Shown here piece after piece: positions 37,871 through 46,301 of a stretch of 64,000 nt of DNA. Location of the stretch: the NCBI RefSeq assembly GCF_014203015.1, contig NZ_JACHIB010000003.1, positions 170,680-234,679 of the forward strand, in the 5' to 3' direction. Position numbers and translations under genes: made by a program. The notes beneath the pieces are model-generated. The model was not told the DNA's origin. It searched no databases and saw only the letters and a list, made by a program, of their open reading frames with translations. How positions within the stretch are numbered: the stretch's first letter is position 1; each line of letters starts with the position of its first letter. The DNA is from Castellaniella defragrans. Lineage in GTDB: Bacteria; Pseudomonadota; Gammaproteobacteria; Burkholderiales; Burkholderiaceae_B.

Positions 37871-38341
37871 ATGGCTGACATCGACCCGCGGCGCTTCATC
37901 CCGGAAGGCAAGGACTTCCATTACGACGAGTTCCCGTTCTACTGGCTGGTCCGCCTCCACGCCCTCTACACGCTCGAACTCGAACGGGTCCTCAAGCGCC
38001 TGAAGACCGGCATTCCCCAGCGGCGGGTCCTGATCGTCCTGCGGCAGCACGGCGTCGTCAGCATCTCCACGCTGGCCATGCACGTGGTCATCAAGCCGTC
38101 CACGCTGACGCGCATCCTGCAGCGGATGCGCGAGGCGGGGCTGATCGAGATGCGCACCAACGCCGAGGACGCGCGCGTGACCGACGTCCTGATCACCGCC
38201 GAGGGCGAGGCGCTGGCCGTCCGGATCGAGGAGGCGACCCACCGGATCTTCGTGCGCGGCTACCGCGGCCTGGATGCCGGCGAGCTGGAGCACCTGATGA
38301 AGACGCTCAGGCACATGTTCGAGAACCTATCCGAGCACTGA
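37871..38341 (+). CDS. MarR-family regulator (1)
   Basis: A 156-residue winged-helix regulator. The recognition region reads VSISTLAMHVVIKPSTLTRILQRMREAGLIEMRTNAEDARVTDVLIT, typical of MarR proteins sensing aromatic ligands. ATG 37871 (MADIDPRRF) is chosen; the in-frame sequence from 37775 is an unconserved Gln/Glu-rich leader. It stands just behind the CoA-ligase gene, so it is a candidate repressor of the TTGACA-N17-TAAATT promoters. Its 3' end overlaps the convergent second MarR gene by 15 bp. Confidence 0.88.
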   Translation: MADIDPRRFIPEGKDFHYDEFPFYWLVRLHALYTLELERVLKRLKTGIPQRRVLIVLRQHGVVSISTLAMHVVIKPSTLTRILQRMREAGLIEMRTNAEDARVTDVLITAEGEALAVRIEEATHRIFVRGYRGLDAGELEHLMKTLRHMFENLSEH

Positions 38342-38878
38342 CCCGGCGTCGGCGGCATCGGTGCCGGTGCCGGCTTCAGCATCGGCGGAGGCATCGGCAT
38401 CGGCGCCCGCGCCCGGTCGCCCCGTGTGCAGATCGATGATCTGGCGCAGCGTCTTTTTCAGCTCCTCGGCGCGGGCGAGCCCGAAGGGCGCGAGCACGCG
38501 GCTTTCGTGCTCGCGCGCCAGGCCGATCAGGCGCTCGATCGTGCGCGACCCCTGGGGCGTGATGCGCACCAGGGTGATGCGCCGGTCGCTCGGGTGGGGC
38601 AGCCGTTCGACCTGGCCCTTCGACTCCATGCGGTCCAGCAGGCGGGTGACGGTGGGCTGCTTGGTGACGGTGACCTGGGCCAGCTCGCCGATGCTGATGG
38701 GATCGCCGTCGGCCAGGGAGGCCATCACGCGCCACTCGGACACCGAAAAGCCGTGCTGGCGGACCACCTCGTGGAATTCCCCCGAAATGAGCCGGCTCGC
38801 CAGCGCCAGCAGGGCGGGCAGGTAGCCGTCGACGAAGCGGGCGGGGGCGGGCGGGCTGGATTCCATGGCGTGCGGCAT
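38327..38878 (-). CDS. MarR-family regulator (2), divergent from iorA
   Basis: A 183-residue MarR protein with ISIGELAQVTVTKQPTVTRLLDRMESKGQVERLPHPSDRR as its helix-turn-helix and wing. It is read away from iorA, so it probably controls the ior operon and itself through the 38879-39044 region. The last 25-30 residues are a low-complexity Ala/Asp/Gly tail encoded by GGCATC-like repeats, unlike normal MarR proteins, and extend into the end of the first MarR gene. Confidence 0.88.
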   Translation of the reverse strand: MPHAMESSPPAPARFVDGYLPALLALASRLISGEFHEVVRQHGFSVSEWRVMASLADGDPISIGELAQVTVTKQPTVTRLLDRMESKGQVERLPHPSDRRITLVRITPQGSRTIERLIGLAREHESRVLAPFGLARAEELKKTLRQIIDLHTGRPGAGADADASADAEAGTGTDAADAGSVLG

Positions 38879-39044
38879 CTGATTCCTGAGGAGGGGACGA
38901 CGGCCTCAATTCTATGCCCGTCCGGTGGCCGGAGCGCATGGGCTTAGGGTAAATCATGATAATGAATATGTTCACTCATAAACTATAATCCGACCAGAAG
39001 CCGTCCCCCGAGAGACGGCGTATCCACGATTCTGGAGCGAGACC
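38879..39044. promoter_or_regulatory. Divergent marR/iorA control region
   Basis: A TATAAT hexamer (38984-38989) is well placed for the ior operon, but no good -35 lies 16-18 bp upstream, as expected for a regulated promoter. The palindrome ATCATGAT (38953-38960) and the dyad TGAA-TATG-TTCA (38963-38974) occupy the place of the -35 and spacer, and are candidate sites for the divergently coded MarR protein. Confidence 0.5.
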
Positions 39045-41324
39045 ATGGCCGAGCGATCATTCGTCGCCGAAGTCGAGAAGCTGCGATTGCCGGCGGGAGA
39101 AGTCTTCCGCGGCGAGGGCATCCTCGCCATCACCAAGGCGCTGCTGGAGTCCGGGGTGGCCTACATCGCGGGCTACCAGGGCGCGCCCATTTCGCACCTG
39201 ATGGACGTCCTCGCGGATGCGCAGGACATCCTTGCCGAATACGGCATCCGCTTCGAGAACAGCGCCAGCGAGGCCACCGCCGCCGCGACGCTGTCGGCCT
39301 CGGTGAACTATCCCCTGCGCGGCGCGGTCACGTTCAAGGCCACCGTCGGCACCAACGTGGCCTCCGACGCGCTGGCGAACCTGTCCTCGGGCGGGGTCAC
39401 GGGCGGCGCGCTCGTGATCGTGGGCGAGGACTATGGCGAGGGTTCCTCGATCATGCAGGAGCGCAGCCACGCCTTCGCCATGAAGTCCCAGATCTGGCTG
39501 CTGGATCCGCGCCCCAATCTCCCCTGCATCGTGCAGGCCGTCAAGGACGGCTTCGAGCTGTCCGAGGCCAGCCATACGCCGGTGATGCTGCAGGTGCGCA
39601 TCCGCTCCTGCCACCTGCACGGCCAGTTCGTCGCGTCGGACAACCGGGCGCCGGCGTTCTCCGTGCGCGACGCGCTGGAAAACCCCGTGCGCGACGTCGG
39701 CCGCATCGTGCTGCCGCCGGCCAGCTTCGTCCACGAAAAAGAAAAGATCGAGGAACGCTGGCCCGCGGCCGTGCGCTTCGTCCAGGAGCGCGGGCTCAAC
39801 GAGTTCTTCTCCGAGAAGGCCGCGGACGTGGGCATCGCCCTGCAGGGCGGGCTCTACAACACCGTGATCCGCGCGCTGCAGCGCCTGGGGCTGGCGGACG
39901 TGTATGGCGAGTCGCAGATCCCGCTGTACGTGATGAACGTCACCTACCCCCTGGTGGACGACGAGTTCGAGCGCTTCTGCCAGGACAAGAAGGCCCTGCT
40001 GGTGCTGGAAGAGGGGCAGCCGAACTTCATCGAGCAGAACGTCGCCTCCATCGTGCTGCAGCGGCGCCTGGACGTGCGCCTGCATGGCAAGGACGTGCTG
40101 CCGATGGCGGGCGAATACACGGCCGCCACGGTGCGCACCGGCCTGCGGGCCTTCCTGGAGCAGTACGGCTGGACCCTGCCGGGCGTGGCCGCCGAGGCCG
40201 CGCCGCCGCGGACGGCACAGGCCGCGCCCGCCGAAACCCCGGCCTCGGCCACGGCCGAAGCCGCCGGATCGGCCGTGGCCGAGGCCGTGATCCCGGCCGC
40301 CGTCCCGGCCGGGGCCGCCGGGGCGCGGGACGAGGACATCCTGCCGCCCTTGAGCGAGACCGTGTATCCGCGCCCCCCCGGGCTGTGCACCGGCTGTCCC
40401 GAGCGGCCCATTTTTTCCGCCATCCGGCTGGTCGAGCGCGAACTGGGGACGCACCACATCAGCGCCGACATCGGCTGCCAGCTGTTCTCCATCCTGCCGC
40501 CTTTCGACCTGGGCAACACCACCATGGGCTACGGCCTGGGCGGGGCGAGCGCCGCCGCCCTGAACGTCGCCCCCGGCAGTGCGCCCGCCAGCCGCCGCGC
40601 CATCTCCGTCATGGGGGATGGCGGGTTCTGGCACAACGGCCTGACCAGCGGCGTGGCCAACGCGGTGTTCAATCAGAGCGACAACCTGACCATCATCGTG
40701 GACAACAACTACACCGCCGCCACCGGCGGGCAGGACATCCTGTCCACGCACAACACCGTCAATCCCACCCGCAGCACCGGCCACGAGATCGAGGACGCCG
40801 TGCGCGGGGTGGGGGTGAAGTGGGTGCGCACGATCCGGCGCACCTACGACACCAAGGCCATGACGGCCGCCCTGCGCGAGGCGCTCACCACCCTCTCGGC
40901 CGGCCCCAAGGTGCTGATCGCCCAGAGCGAATGCATGCTCAACCGCCAGCGGCGCGAAAAGCCGCTGCGGCGCAAGGCCATCGCCGAGGGCAGGCGCGTC
41001 GTGCGCGAGCGCTTCGGCGTCGATCCCGACACCTGCACCGGCGACCATTCCTGCATCCGTCTGTCGGGCTGCCCCTCGCTCACCATCCGGGACAATCCCG
41101 ACCCGCTGCGCCAGGAGCCCATCACCGCCGTGGAGGACACCTGCGTGGGATGCGGCCACTGCGGCGAGGTCGCGCACGCCGCGGTGCTGTGCCCCTCGTT
41201 CTACAAGGCCAGCATCATCGACAACCCCTCCGGCTGGGACAAATGGAAGCACCGCACGCGCGGGGCGATCATCGCCTGGTTCCAGCGCGGCCTGGCCCGC
41301 CGGCGCGACCGGCATGCCTTCTAG
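39045..41324 (+). CDS. iorA: Indolepyruvate ferredoxin oxidoreductase alpha subunit (IorA-like)
   Basis: A 759-residue 2-oxoacid:ferredoxin oxidoreductase subunit that decarboxylates a 2-oxo (aryl) acid to an acyl-CoA. The N-terminal pyrimidine-binding domain starts with GNEAI-type sequence EGILAITKALLESG. The thiamine domain has CTGCPERPIFSAI, ISADIGCQL, MGDGGFWHNG and NNYTAATGGQ. A C-terminal ferredoxin-like domain has CTGDHSC and CVGCGHCGEV. Residues about 383-433 are an Ala/Glu/Pro linker between the two halves, longer than usual. By context the substrate may be indolepyruvate or 2-aminophenylglyoxylate (isatinate). Confidence 0.9.
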   Translation: MAERSFVAEVEKLRLPAGEVFRGEGILAITKALLESGVAYIAGYQGAPISHLMDVLADAQDILAEYGIRFENSASEATAAATLSASVNYPLRGAVTFKATVGTNVASDALANLSSGGVTGGALVIVGEDYGEGSSIMQERSHAFAMKSQIWLLDPRPNLPCIVQAVKDGFELSEASHTPVMLQVRIRSCHLHGQFVASDNRAPAFSVRDALENPVRDVGRIVLPPASFVHEKEKIEERWPAAVRFVQERGLNEFFSEKAADVGIALQGGLYNTVIRALQRLGLADVYGESQIPLYVMNVTYPLVDDEFERFCQDKKALLVLEEGQPNFIEQNVASIVLQRRLDVRLHGKDVLPMAGEYTAATVRTGLRAFLEQYGWTLPGVAAEAAPPRTAQAAPAETPASATAEAAGSAVAEAVIPAAVPAGAAGARDEDILPPLSETVYPRPPGLCTGCPERPIFSAIRLVERELGTHHISADIGCQLFSILPPFDLGNTTMGYGLGGASAAALNVAPGSAPASRRAISVMGDGGFWHNGLTSGVANAVFNQSDNLTIIVDNNYTAATGGQDILSTHNTVNPTRSTGHEIEDAVRGVGVKWVRTIRRTYDTKAMTAALREALTTLSAGPKVLIAQSECMLNRQRREKPLRRKAIAEGRRVVRERFGVDPDTCTGDHSCIRLSGCPSLTIRDNPDPLRQEPITAVEDTCVGCGHCGEVAHAAVLCPSFYKASIIDNPSGWDKWKHRTRGAIIAWFQRGLARRRDRHAF

Positions 41325-41343
41325 CGGCGGGGGACGATCCGAC

Positions 41344-42924
41344 ATGTATTCCGAACCGATCAAGATCGCGGTACTGGCCATGGGCGGCGAGGGCGGCGGC
41401 GTGCTGGCCGACTGGATCGTCGATCTGGGCGAGGAGAACGGCTGGTTCGCCCAGACCACCTCCGTGCCCGGCGTGGCGCAGCGCACCGGCGCCACCATCT
41501 ATTACGTCGAGCTGTTCCCGGGCGCGGACCAGCCCGATGCCCGCGTGCCGGTGCTGGCCCAGTCGCCCATGCCGGGCGACGTGGACATCGTCCTGGCCTC
41601 CGAGCTGATGGAGGCGGGGCGGGCCGTGCAGCGCGGCTTCGTCACGCCGGACCGCACCACCCTGATCGGCTCCACGCACCGCGTCTATGCGATCGCCGAG
41701 AAATCCCACCTGGGAGACGGCCGGGTCGACAGCAACGCGCTCCAGCGGCAGATCCGCCGCGCGGCCCGGCGGCTGATCACCTTCGACATGGCCCGGACGG
41801 CCGAGCGCAACGGCAGCGTGGTCAGCGCCGTGCTGTTCGGCGCGCTCAGCGGCGCCGGAGTGCTGCCCTTCAACCGCGCCCAGTTCGAGGCCACCATCGA
41901 GCGCGGCGGCGTGGGCGTCAAGGCCAGCCTGGCGGCCTTCGCCGACGCTTTCGAGCAGGCCCGGCTGACGCAGAGCGAATCCTCGCGCCCCACTGTGCGC
42001 GCCCGGGAGGGCGGCCGGCCGGCCGCCGATGCCAAGCCCGCCCTGCCGGACCCGGCCGCGGTGGCGCCGCGCCATCCGGAGGTGGCGCGGCTGGTCGAGC
42101 ATGCCCGCGGCTATCCGGCGGAGATCCAGCCCATCGTGATCGAGGGCATCCGCCGCTGCGTGGACTACCAGGACCCGGCCTACGGGCGCCTGTACCTCGA
42201 CCGCCTGGATGCGCAGCGGGCGGCGCCCGGCGGCCAGGATGCCGAGATGATGCGCGAGGTGGCGCGCCACCTCGCCCTGTGGATGACCTACGAGGACACC
42301 ATCCGGGTGGCCGACCTCAAGATCCGCGGCAGCCGCTTCGAGCGCGTGCGCGGCGAGGTGCGCTCCACCGACGGGCAGGTGCTGTCGATCTCCGAATACA
42401 TGCACCCGCGCATCGAGGAAATCTGCGAGACCCTGCCCGCCGGCCTGGGACGCTGGCTGTCCAGGCCGCATGCCGTGCATCGCCTCGTGGCCCGCCTCAC
42501 CCGCGATGGCCGCGTGGTCACCACCAGCTCGCTGGGCGGGTTCTTCCTGCTGTATGCGCTGGCGTGGTGGGGGCGCTGGCGGCGCGTCACCCTGCGCTAC
42601 GCCGTCGAGACCGCGCGCATCGAGGCCTGGCTGGGGCGCCTGCGCGCGGCGGCCGCCATCGATCCCCGCCTGGCGCTGGAGGCGGCCAAATGCCAGACGC
42701 TGGTGCGCGGCTACAGCGACACGCACGAGCGCGGCCTGCGCAATTACGAGATCATCATGACGGTGCTGGACCGCCATGCGAAGGCCCTGGCGCCCGCCAT
42801 CCTGCGCGAACTGCGCAACGCGGCGCTGGCCGACGAGCATGGGCGCGTCCTGCGCGACGCCCTGGCGCGCCGCGGCTTCCCGCTCGACGGGCTGTTCGCC
42901 GGGGCCGAAAGGAGCTGTCCATGA
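41344..42924 (+). CDS. iorB: Indolepyruvate ferredoxin oxidoreductase beta subunit (IorB-like)
   Basis: A 526-residue partner of IorA. Residues 1-200 form the gamma/beta-type domain that binds CoA (AVLAMGGEGGGVLADWIVDLGEENG, VPGVAQRTGATIYYVE). The rest is the DUF6537-like C-terminal domain of aerobic bacterial IorB proteins, ending with HERGLRNYEIIM. ATG 41344 (MYSEPIKI) is chosen over an in-frame start at 41314 that overlaps iorA. The fused C-terminal domain marks the form found in aerobic proteobacteria rather than the small archaeal subunit. Confidence 0.88.
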   Translation: MYSEPIKIAVLAMGGEGGGVLADWIVDLGEENGWFAQTTSVPGVAQRTGATIYYVELFPGADQPDARVPVLAQSPMPGDVDIVLASELMEAGRAVQRGFVTPDRTTLIGSTHRVYAIAEKSHLGDGRVDSNALQRQIRRAARRLITFDMARTAERNGSVVSAVLFGALSGAGVLPFNRAQFEATIERGGVGVKASLAAFADAFEQARLTQSESSRPTVRAREGGRPAADAKPALPDPAAVAPRHPEVARLVEHARGYPAEIQPIVIEGIRRCVDYQDPAYGRLYLDRLDAQRAAPGGQDAEMMREVARHLALWMTYEDTIRVADLKIRGSRFERVRGEVRSTDGQVLSISEYMHPRIEEICETLPAGLGRWLSRPHAVHRLVARLTRDGRVVTTSSLGGFFLLYALAWWGRWRRVTLRYAVETARIEAWLGRLRAAAAIDPRLALEAAKCQTLVRGYSDTHERGLRNYEIIMTVLDRHAKALAPAILRELRNAALADEHGRVLRDALARRGFPLDGLFAGAERSCP

Positions 42925-42952
42925 TCAAGACCCTCACCGGAGGAACCTCCTG

Positions 42953-44119
42953 ATGGCGCGCCTGGGGTATGACGACGTCGCCGTGGCCGTGCCGGTCACC
43001 GTGCCTTATCAGCGGTTCTCGAACGAAGGCGCGCACTGGTTCATCGGCCAGGCCGTGCGCGGCCTGGTCGAGCGCAGCGGCGTGGCCAAGGAACACATCG
43101 ACGGCCTGTGCCTGTCCAGCTTCTCGCTGGTGCCCGATACGGCCGTGGGCGTCACCCAGCACCTGGGCCTGTCGCCGCGCTGGCTCGACCACGTGCCCAC
43201 CGGCGGGGCGTCGGGCGTCATGTGCCTGCGGCGCGCCGCCCGGGCGGTCCAGGTGGGCGACGCCGACATCGTGGCCTGCGTGGCGGCCGACACCAATCAC
43301 GTGGATTCGTTTCGCCAGACGCTCGGGGCGTTCAGCGATTTCTCCCGGGACGCCACCTATCCGTACGGCTCGGGCGGGCCCAACTCGGTCTTCGCCATGA
43401 TCACGGCGCACTACATGCGCACGTTCGGCGCCCGGCGCGAGGACTTCGGCCGCATCGCCGTGGCGCAGCGCGAGAACGCGCTGCGCAACCCCAACGCCCT
43501 GTTCAAGAAGCCGCTGACGCTGGACCAGTACATGGCGGCGCGGCCGATCGCCGATCCCCTGCACCTGTTCGATTGCGTCATGCCCTGCGCCGGCGCCGAG
43601 GCCTTCCTGGTGATGAGGCAGCAGCGCGCCCGCGACCTGGGGCTCGACCACGTCCTGGTGCGGGCCGCCATCGAGCGCCACAACGCGTTTTCCGACGACC
43701 CGGTGATGGTGCGCGGCGGCTGGCGCCAGGACCGCGACGAGCTCTATGCGCAGGCGGGCGTCGGGCCGGACGACATCGACCTGCTGCAATCCTACGACGA
43801 CTATCCCGTCATCGTGATGATGCAGTTCGAGGACCTGGGATTCTGCGAAAAGGGCGAAGGCCCGGAGTTCGTGCGGTCCCACACCCTGACGGTGGACGGC
43901 AGCTTTCCCAACAACACCGGCGGCGGCCAGCTGTCGGCCGGCCAGCCGGGCGCGGCGGGGGGATTCATGGGACTCACGGAGACGATCCGCCAGCTGACGG
44001 GCCAGGCCGGCGACCGCGCCGTCCCGGGCGCGCGGCTGGGCCTGGTGGCGGGATTCGGCATGGTGACCTACGACCGCTGCCTGTGCACCGGCGCGGTGAT
44101 TCTCGGGAGCAGCCAATGA
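42953..44119 (+). CDS. Thiolase-fold protein lacking the catalytic Cys (candidate retro-aldolase)
   Basis: The 388-residue protein has the SCP-x/thiolase fold. Where thiolases carry C-x-S-G, it has G-A-S-G (residues 85-88), and the GHP motif near the C-terminus reads GQP (SAGQPGAAGG, about residue 330). It therefore lacks both the acyl-accepting cysteine and the active-site histidine. Thiolase-like proteins of this kind act with DUF35 partners as retro-aldolases in steroid side-chain degradation (Ltp2/ChsH2). The next gene codes for a DUF35 domain and starts within its stop codon. The start has AGGAGGAACC-like sequence ahead. Confidence 0.82.
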   Translation: MARLGYDDVAVAVPVTVPYQRFSNEGAHWFIGQAVRGLVERSGVAKEHIDGLCLSSFSLVPDTAVGVTQHLGLSPRWLDHVPTGGASGVMCLRRAARAVQVGDADIVACVAADTNHVDSFRQTLGAFSDFSRDATYPYGSGGPNSVFAMITAHYMRTFGARREDFGRIAVAQRENALRNPNALFKKPLTLDQYMAARPIADPLHLFDCVMPCAGAEAFLVMRQQRARDLGLDHVLVRAAIERHNAFSDDPVMVRGGWRQDRDELYAQAGVGPDDIDLLQSYDDYPVIVMMQFEDLGFCEKGEGPEFVRSHTLTVDGSFPNNTGGGQLSAGQPGAAGGFMGLTETIRQLTGQAGDRAVPGARLGLVAGFGMVTYDRCLCTGAVILGSSQ

Positions 44120-45372
44120 CCATGCCCCTGATGCGGCCTCCGCGCAAGAACCCGGTGCTGCGCACCCGGCAGATGAACCTGCCTCCCTGGGCGCGCGGCC
44201 GCGTGGCCCTGGGCATGACGGCGGCCGCCGCCGAGGGCCGCTTCGAGCTGCAGGCCTGCGATGCCTGCGGGGCGCTGCAGTATCCGCCGCGCTCGGCCTG
44301 CCACCGGTGCCTCTCCAGCCGGCTCGTCTGGCGCGAGCAGGGCGGCGAGGGCGAGCTGCTCACGGAGACGACGCTGCATCACAGCAACGACCTGTTCTTC
44401 CGCGAGCGCCTGCCCTGGCGCCTGGGGTTCGTGCGCCTGGATGCCGGTCCCACCCTCATGGTGCACGTGCACGGCGACGTCGGCCCCGCGCCGCAGCGGG
44501 TGCGCGTGGGCGCCCGGCTCGATCGCGCCGGGCAGGCCGTCTTGATTGGATTCCCGATGGAAGGAAGTGCGAACATGGCAGACGATCCGATGCTGCGCGA
44601 AATGGGCTGCGACCCCAAGTTCCGCAAGGTGCTGGTCACCGACGGCAAGACCCCGGTGGGGCAGGCCCTCGTGCGGGCGCTGGTGGCGGCCGGGGCCGAC
44701 CTGGTCTGGGTGGGCCATGCCGAGCCCTGGAAGCGGCTGGGCGGGCTGGAGGACATCGCGGCCCTGCCGCAGGTGTCGCTGGTGCCGCTGGACCTCAGCG
44801 ACAACCGCAGCGTCGTCGAGCAGGCGGGCTCCATCGGCGGCAAGGTGGACATCGTGGTCAACAACGCCGAGGTGCACCGCACGCATGGCATCGCCTCGCG
44901 GCGCGGCACCGACGTCGCGCGGGCCGAGATGGACATCAATTATTTCGGCCTGCTGCGGCTCGCCCAGGCGTTCGGCCCCGCGCTCAAGGGGCGCTCGGCC
45001 GACGGCACGGCCAGCGCCACGGCATGGGTCAACCTCCTGTCGATCTACGCCCTGTCGAATTTCCCGCCGCAGGGCACCTACAGCGCCAGCAAGGCGGCGG
45101 CGCATTCGCTGGCGCAGTGCCTGCGGGCGGAGATGGCGCTGGCCGGCATCCGCGTCATGAACGTCTATCCGGGGCCGGTGGACGACGAATGGAACCAGAA
45201 CGTGCCGCCCCCCAAGCTGAGCCCCGAGGCCCTGGCCGCCGCGGTCGTCAAGGCCCTGAAGGAAGGGGTCGAGGACGTGTATCCCGGCGACGTGGCGCAG
45301 GAGTGGCTGCAGCGCTGGCGCGACAATCCCAAGGTCCTGGAACGTGAACTCTCGATGAACCGTGGCGCCTGA
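44116..45372 (+). CDS. DUF35 OB-fold/Zn-ribbon domain fused to an SDR
   Basis: A 418-residue two-domain protein. Residues 1-150 form a DUF35 acyl-CoA-binding module with a zinc ribbon (CDAC at about 48, CHRC at about 62) and an OB fold. Residues 154-418 form a short-chain dehydrogenase with NNAEVHR, LLSIYAL and YSASK, but a loose nucleotide loop (VTDGKTPVGQ). The reading frame is open across the joint. An internal ATG at 44575 has AAGGAAG about 8 bp upstream, so the SDR may also be made alone (265 residues). The ATGA overlap with the thiolase-like gene suggests a complex of the two. Confidence 0.82.
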   Translation: MTMPLMRPPRKNPVLRTRQMNLPPWARGRVALGMTAAAAEGRFELQACDACGALQYPPRSACHRCLSSRLVWREQGGEGELLTETTLHHSNDLFFRERLPWRLGFVRLDAGPTLMVHVHGDVGPAPQRVRVGARLDRAGQAVLIGFPMEGSANMADDPMLREMGCDPKFRKVLVTDGKTPVGQALVRALVAAGADLVWVGHAEPWKRLGGLEDIAALPQVSLVPLDLSDNRSVVEQAGSIGGKVDIVVNNAEVHRTHGIASRRGTDVARAEMDINYFGLLRLAQAFGPALKGRSADGTASATAWVNLLSIYALSNFPPQGTYSASKAAAHSLAQCLRAEMALAGIRVMNVYPGPVDDEWNQNVPPPKLSPEALAAAVVKALKEGVEDVYPGDVAQEWLQRWRDNPKVLERELSMNRGA

Positions 45373-45391
45373 CGGCCTGGAGAAGCAAAGC

Positions 45392-46201
45392 ATGACATCC
45401 CACACCGATCCGACGACGGGCGCCGAGGCCCTGCTGGGGTTCGCCCGGGCGCTGCTGGGCGGCGGCATCCGCGTCGTCGACCTCACCCAGACCCTGACGC
45501 CCGAATTCCCGCAGATCGCGCTGCCGCCCGAATTCGGCCAGTGCTGGCCTTTCCGCATCGAGGAAGTCTCGAAATACGACGAGCGCGGGCCGGGCTGGTA
45601 CTGGAACAACTTTTCCTGCGGCGAGCATACCGGCACGCACTTCGACGCCCCCATCCACTGGATCTCCGGCCGCGACCTGCCCAACAACTCGGTGGACACC
45701 ATCCCGGTGCGCCATTTCGTGGCGCCCGCCTGCGTCATCGACTGCTCGCCGCAGGTGAAGGACGACCCCGACTACCTGCTGACCATCCAGGACATCGAGA
45801 CGTGGGAGGCCGCGCACGGCCGCATCCCGGCGGGCTCGTGGGTGCTGATGCGCACCGACTGGTCCAAGCGCACCGACCCGAAGGAATACCAGAATTACGA
45901 CGAGACCGGCCAGCACACGCCCGGACCCAGCGCCGAGGCCGTGCGCTTCCTGATCGAGCAGCGCGACGTGCTGGGGTTCGGCTCCGAGGCGATCGGCACC
46001 GATGCCGGCCAGGGCTACCATCTGCGCCCGCCCTATCCCTGCCACTACCTCATGCATGGCGCCGGCCGCTACGGCCTGCAGTGCCTGTGCAACCTGGACC
46101 TGCTGCCCGCCAGCGGCGCGGTGCTGATCTGCCCGCCGCTGAAGATCGAGAAGGGCAGCGGCAGCCCCCTGCGGGTGCTGGCCCTGGTGGCGGACGCCTG
46201 A
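45392..46201 (+). CDS. Cyclase-family metal hydrolase (isatin hydrolase / kynurenine formamidase type)
   Basis: A 269-residue cyclase-fold hydrolase. The metal-binding signature HTGTHFDAPIHW is present, and FGSEAIGTDAG near residue 200 carries further active-site residues. The family opens amide rings or bonds; isatin hydrolase and kynurenine formamidase are the best-known members. In this operon, beside IorAB and a possible retro-aldolase, isatin hydrolysis to isatinate is the most attractive role. ATG 45392 with GGAG nine bp ahead is chosen over 45362, which lies within the previous gene. Confidence 0.85.
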   Translation: MTSHTDPTTGAEALLGFARALLGGGIRVVDLTQTLTPEFPQIALPPEFGQCWPFRIEEVSKYDERGPGWYWNNFSCGEHTGTHFDAPIHWISGRDLPNNSVDTIPVRHFVAPACVIDCSPQVKDDPDYLLTIQDIETWEAAHGRIPAGSWVLMRTDWSKRTDPKEYQNYDETGQHTPGPSAEAVRFLIEQRDVLGFGSEAIGTDAGQGYHLRPPYPCHYLMHGAGRYGLQCLCNLDLLPASGAVLICPPLKIEKGSGSPLRVLALVADA

Positions 46202-46301
46202 AGCGGGTGCCTCCCCCGATTCCCGGCATGCCGTCTTTATCGTTGATGAGTAAATTTTTTATAACTTAATACTTCGGTCCTCTCCCTTTCTGAAGGAGCC
46301 C
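46202..46301 (+). promoter_or_regulatory. Promoter region of the ABC transporter operon
   Basis: An AT-rich patch at 46243-46275 separates the cyclase from the transporter genes. TTGATG (46243-46248), 18 bp, TAATAC (46267-46272) is a plausible promoter, and GAGTAAAT (46248-46255) resembles the AAGTAAAT/AACTAAAT half-sites of the other catabolic promoters. GAAGGAG precedes the start of the first binding-protein gene. Confidence 0.5.
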
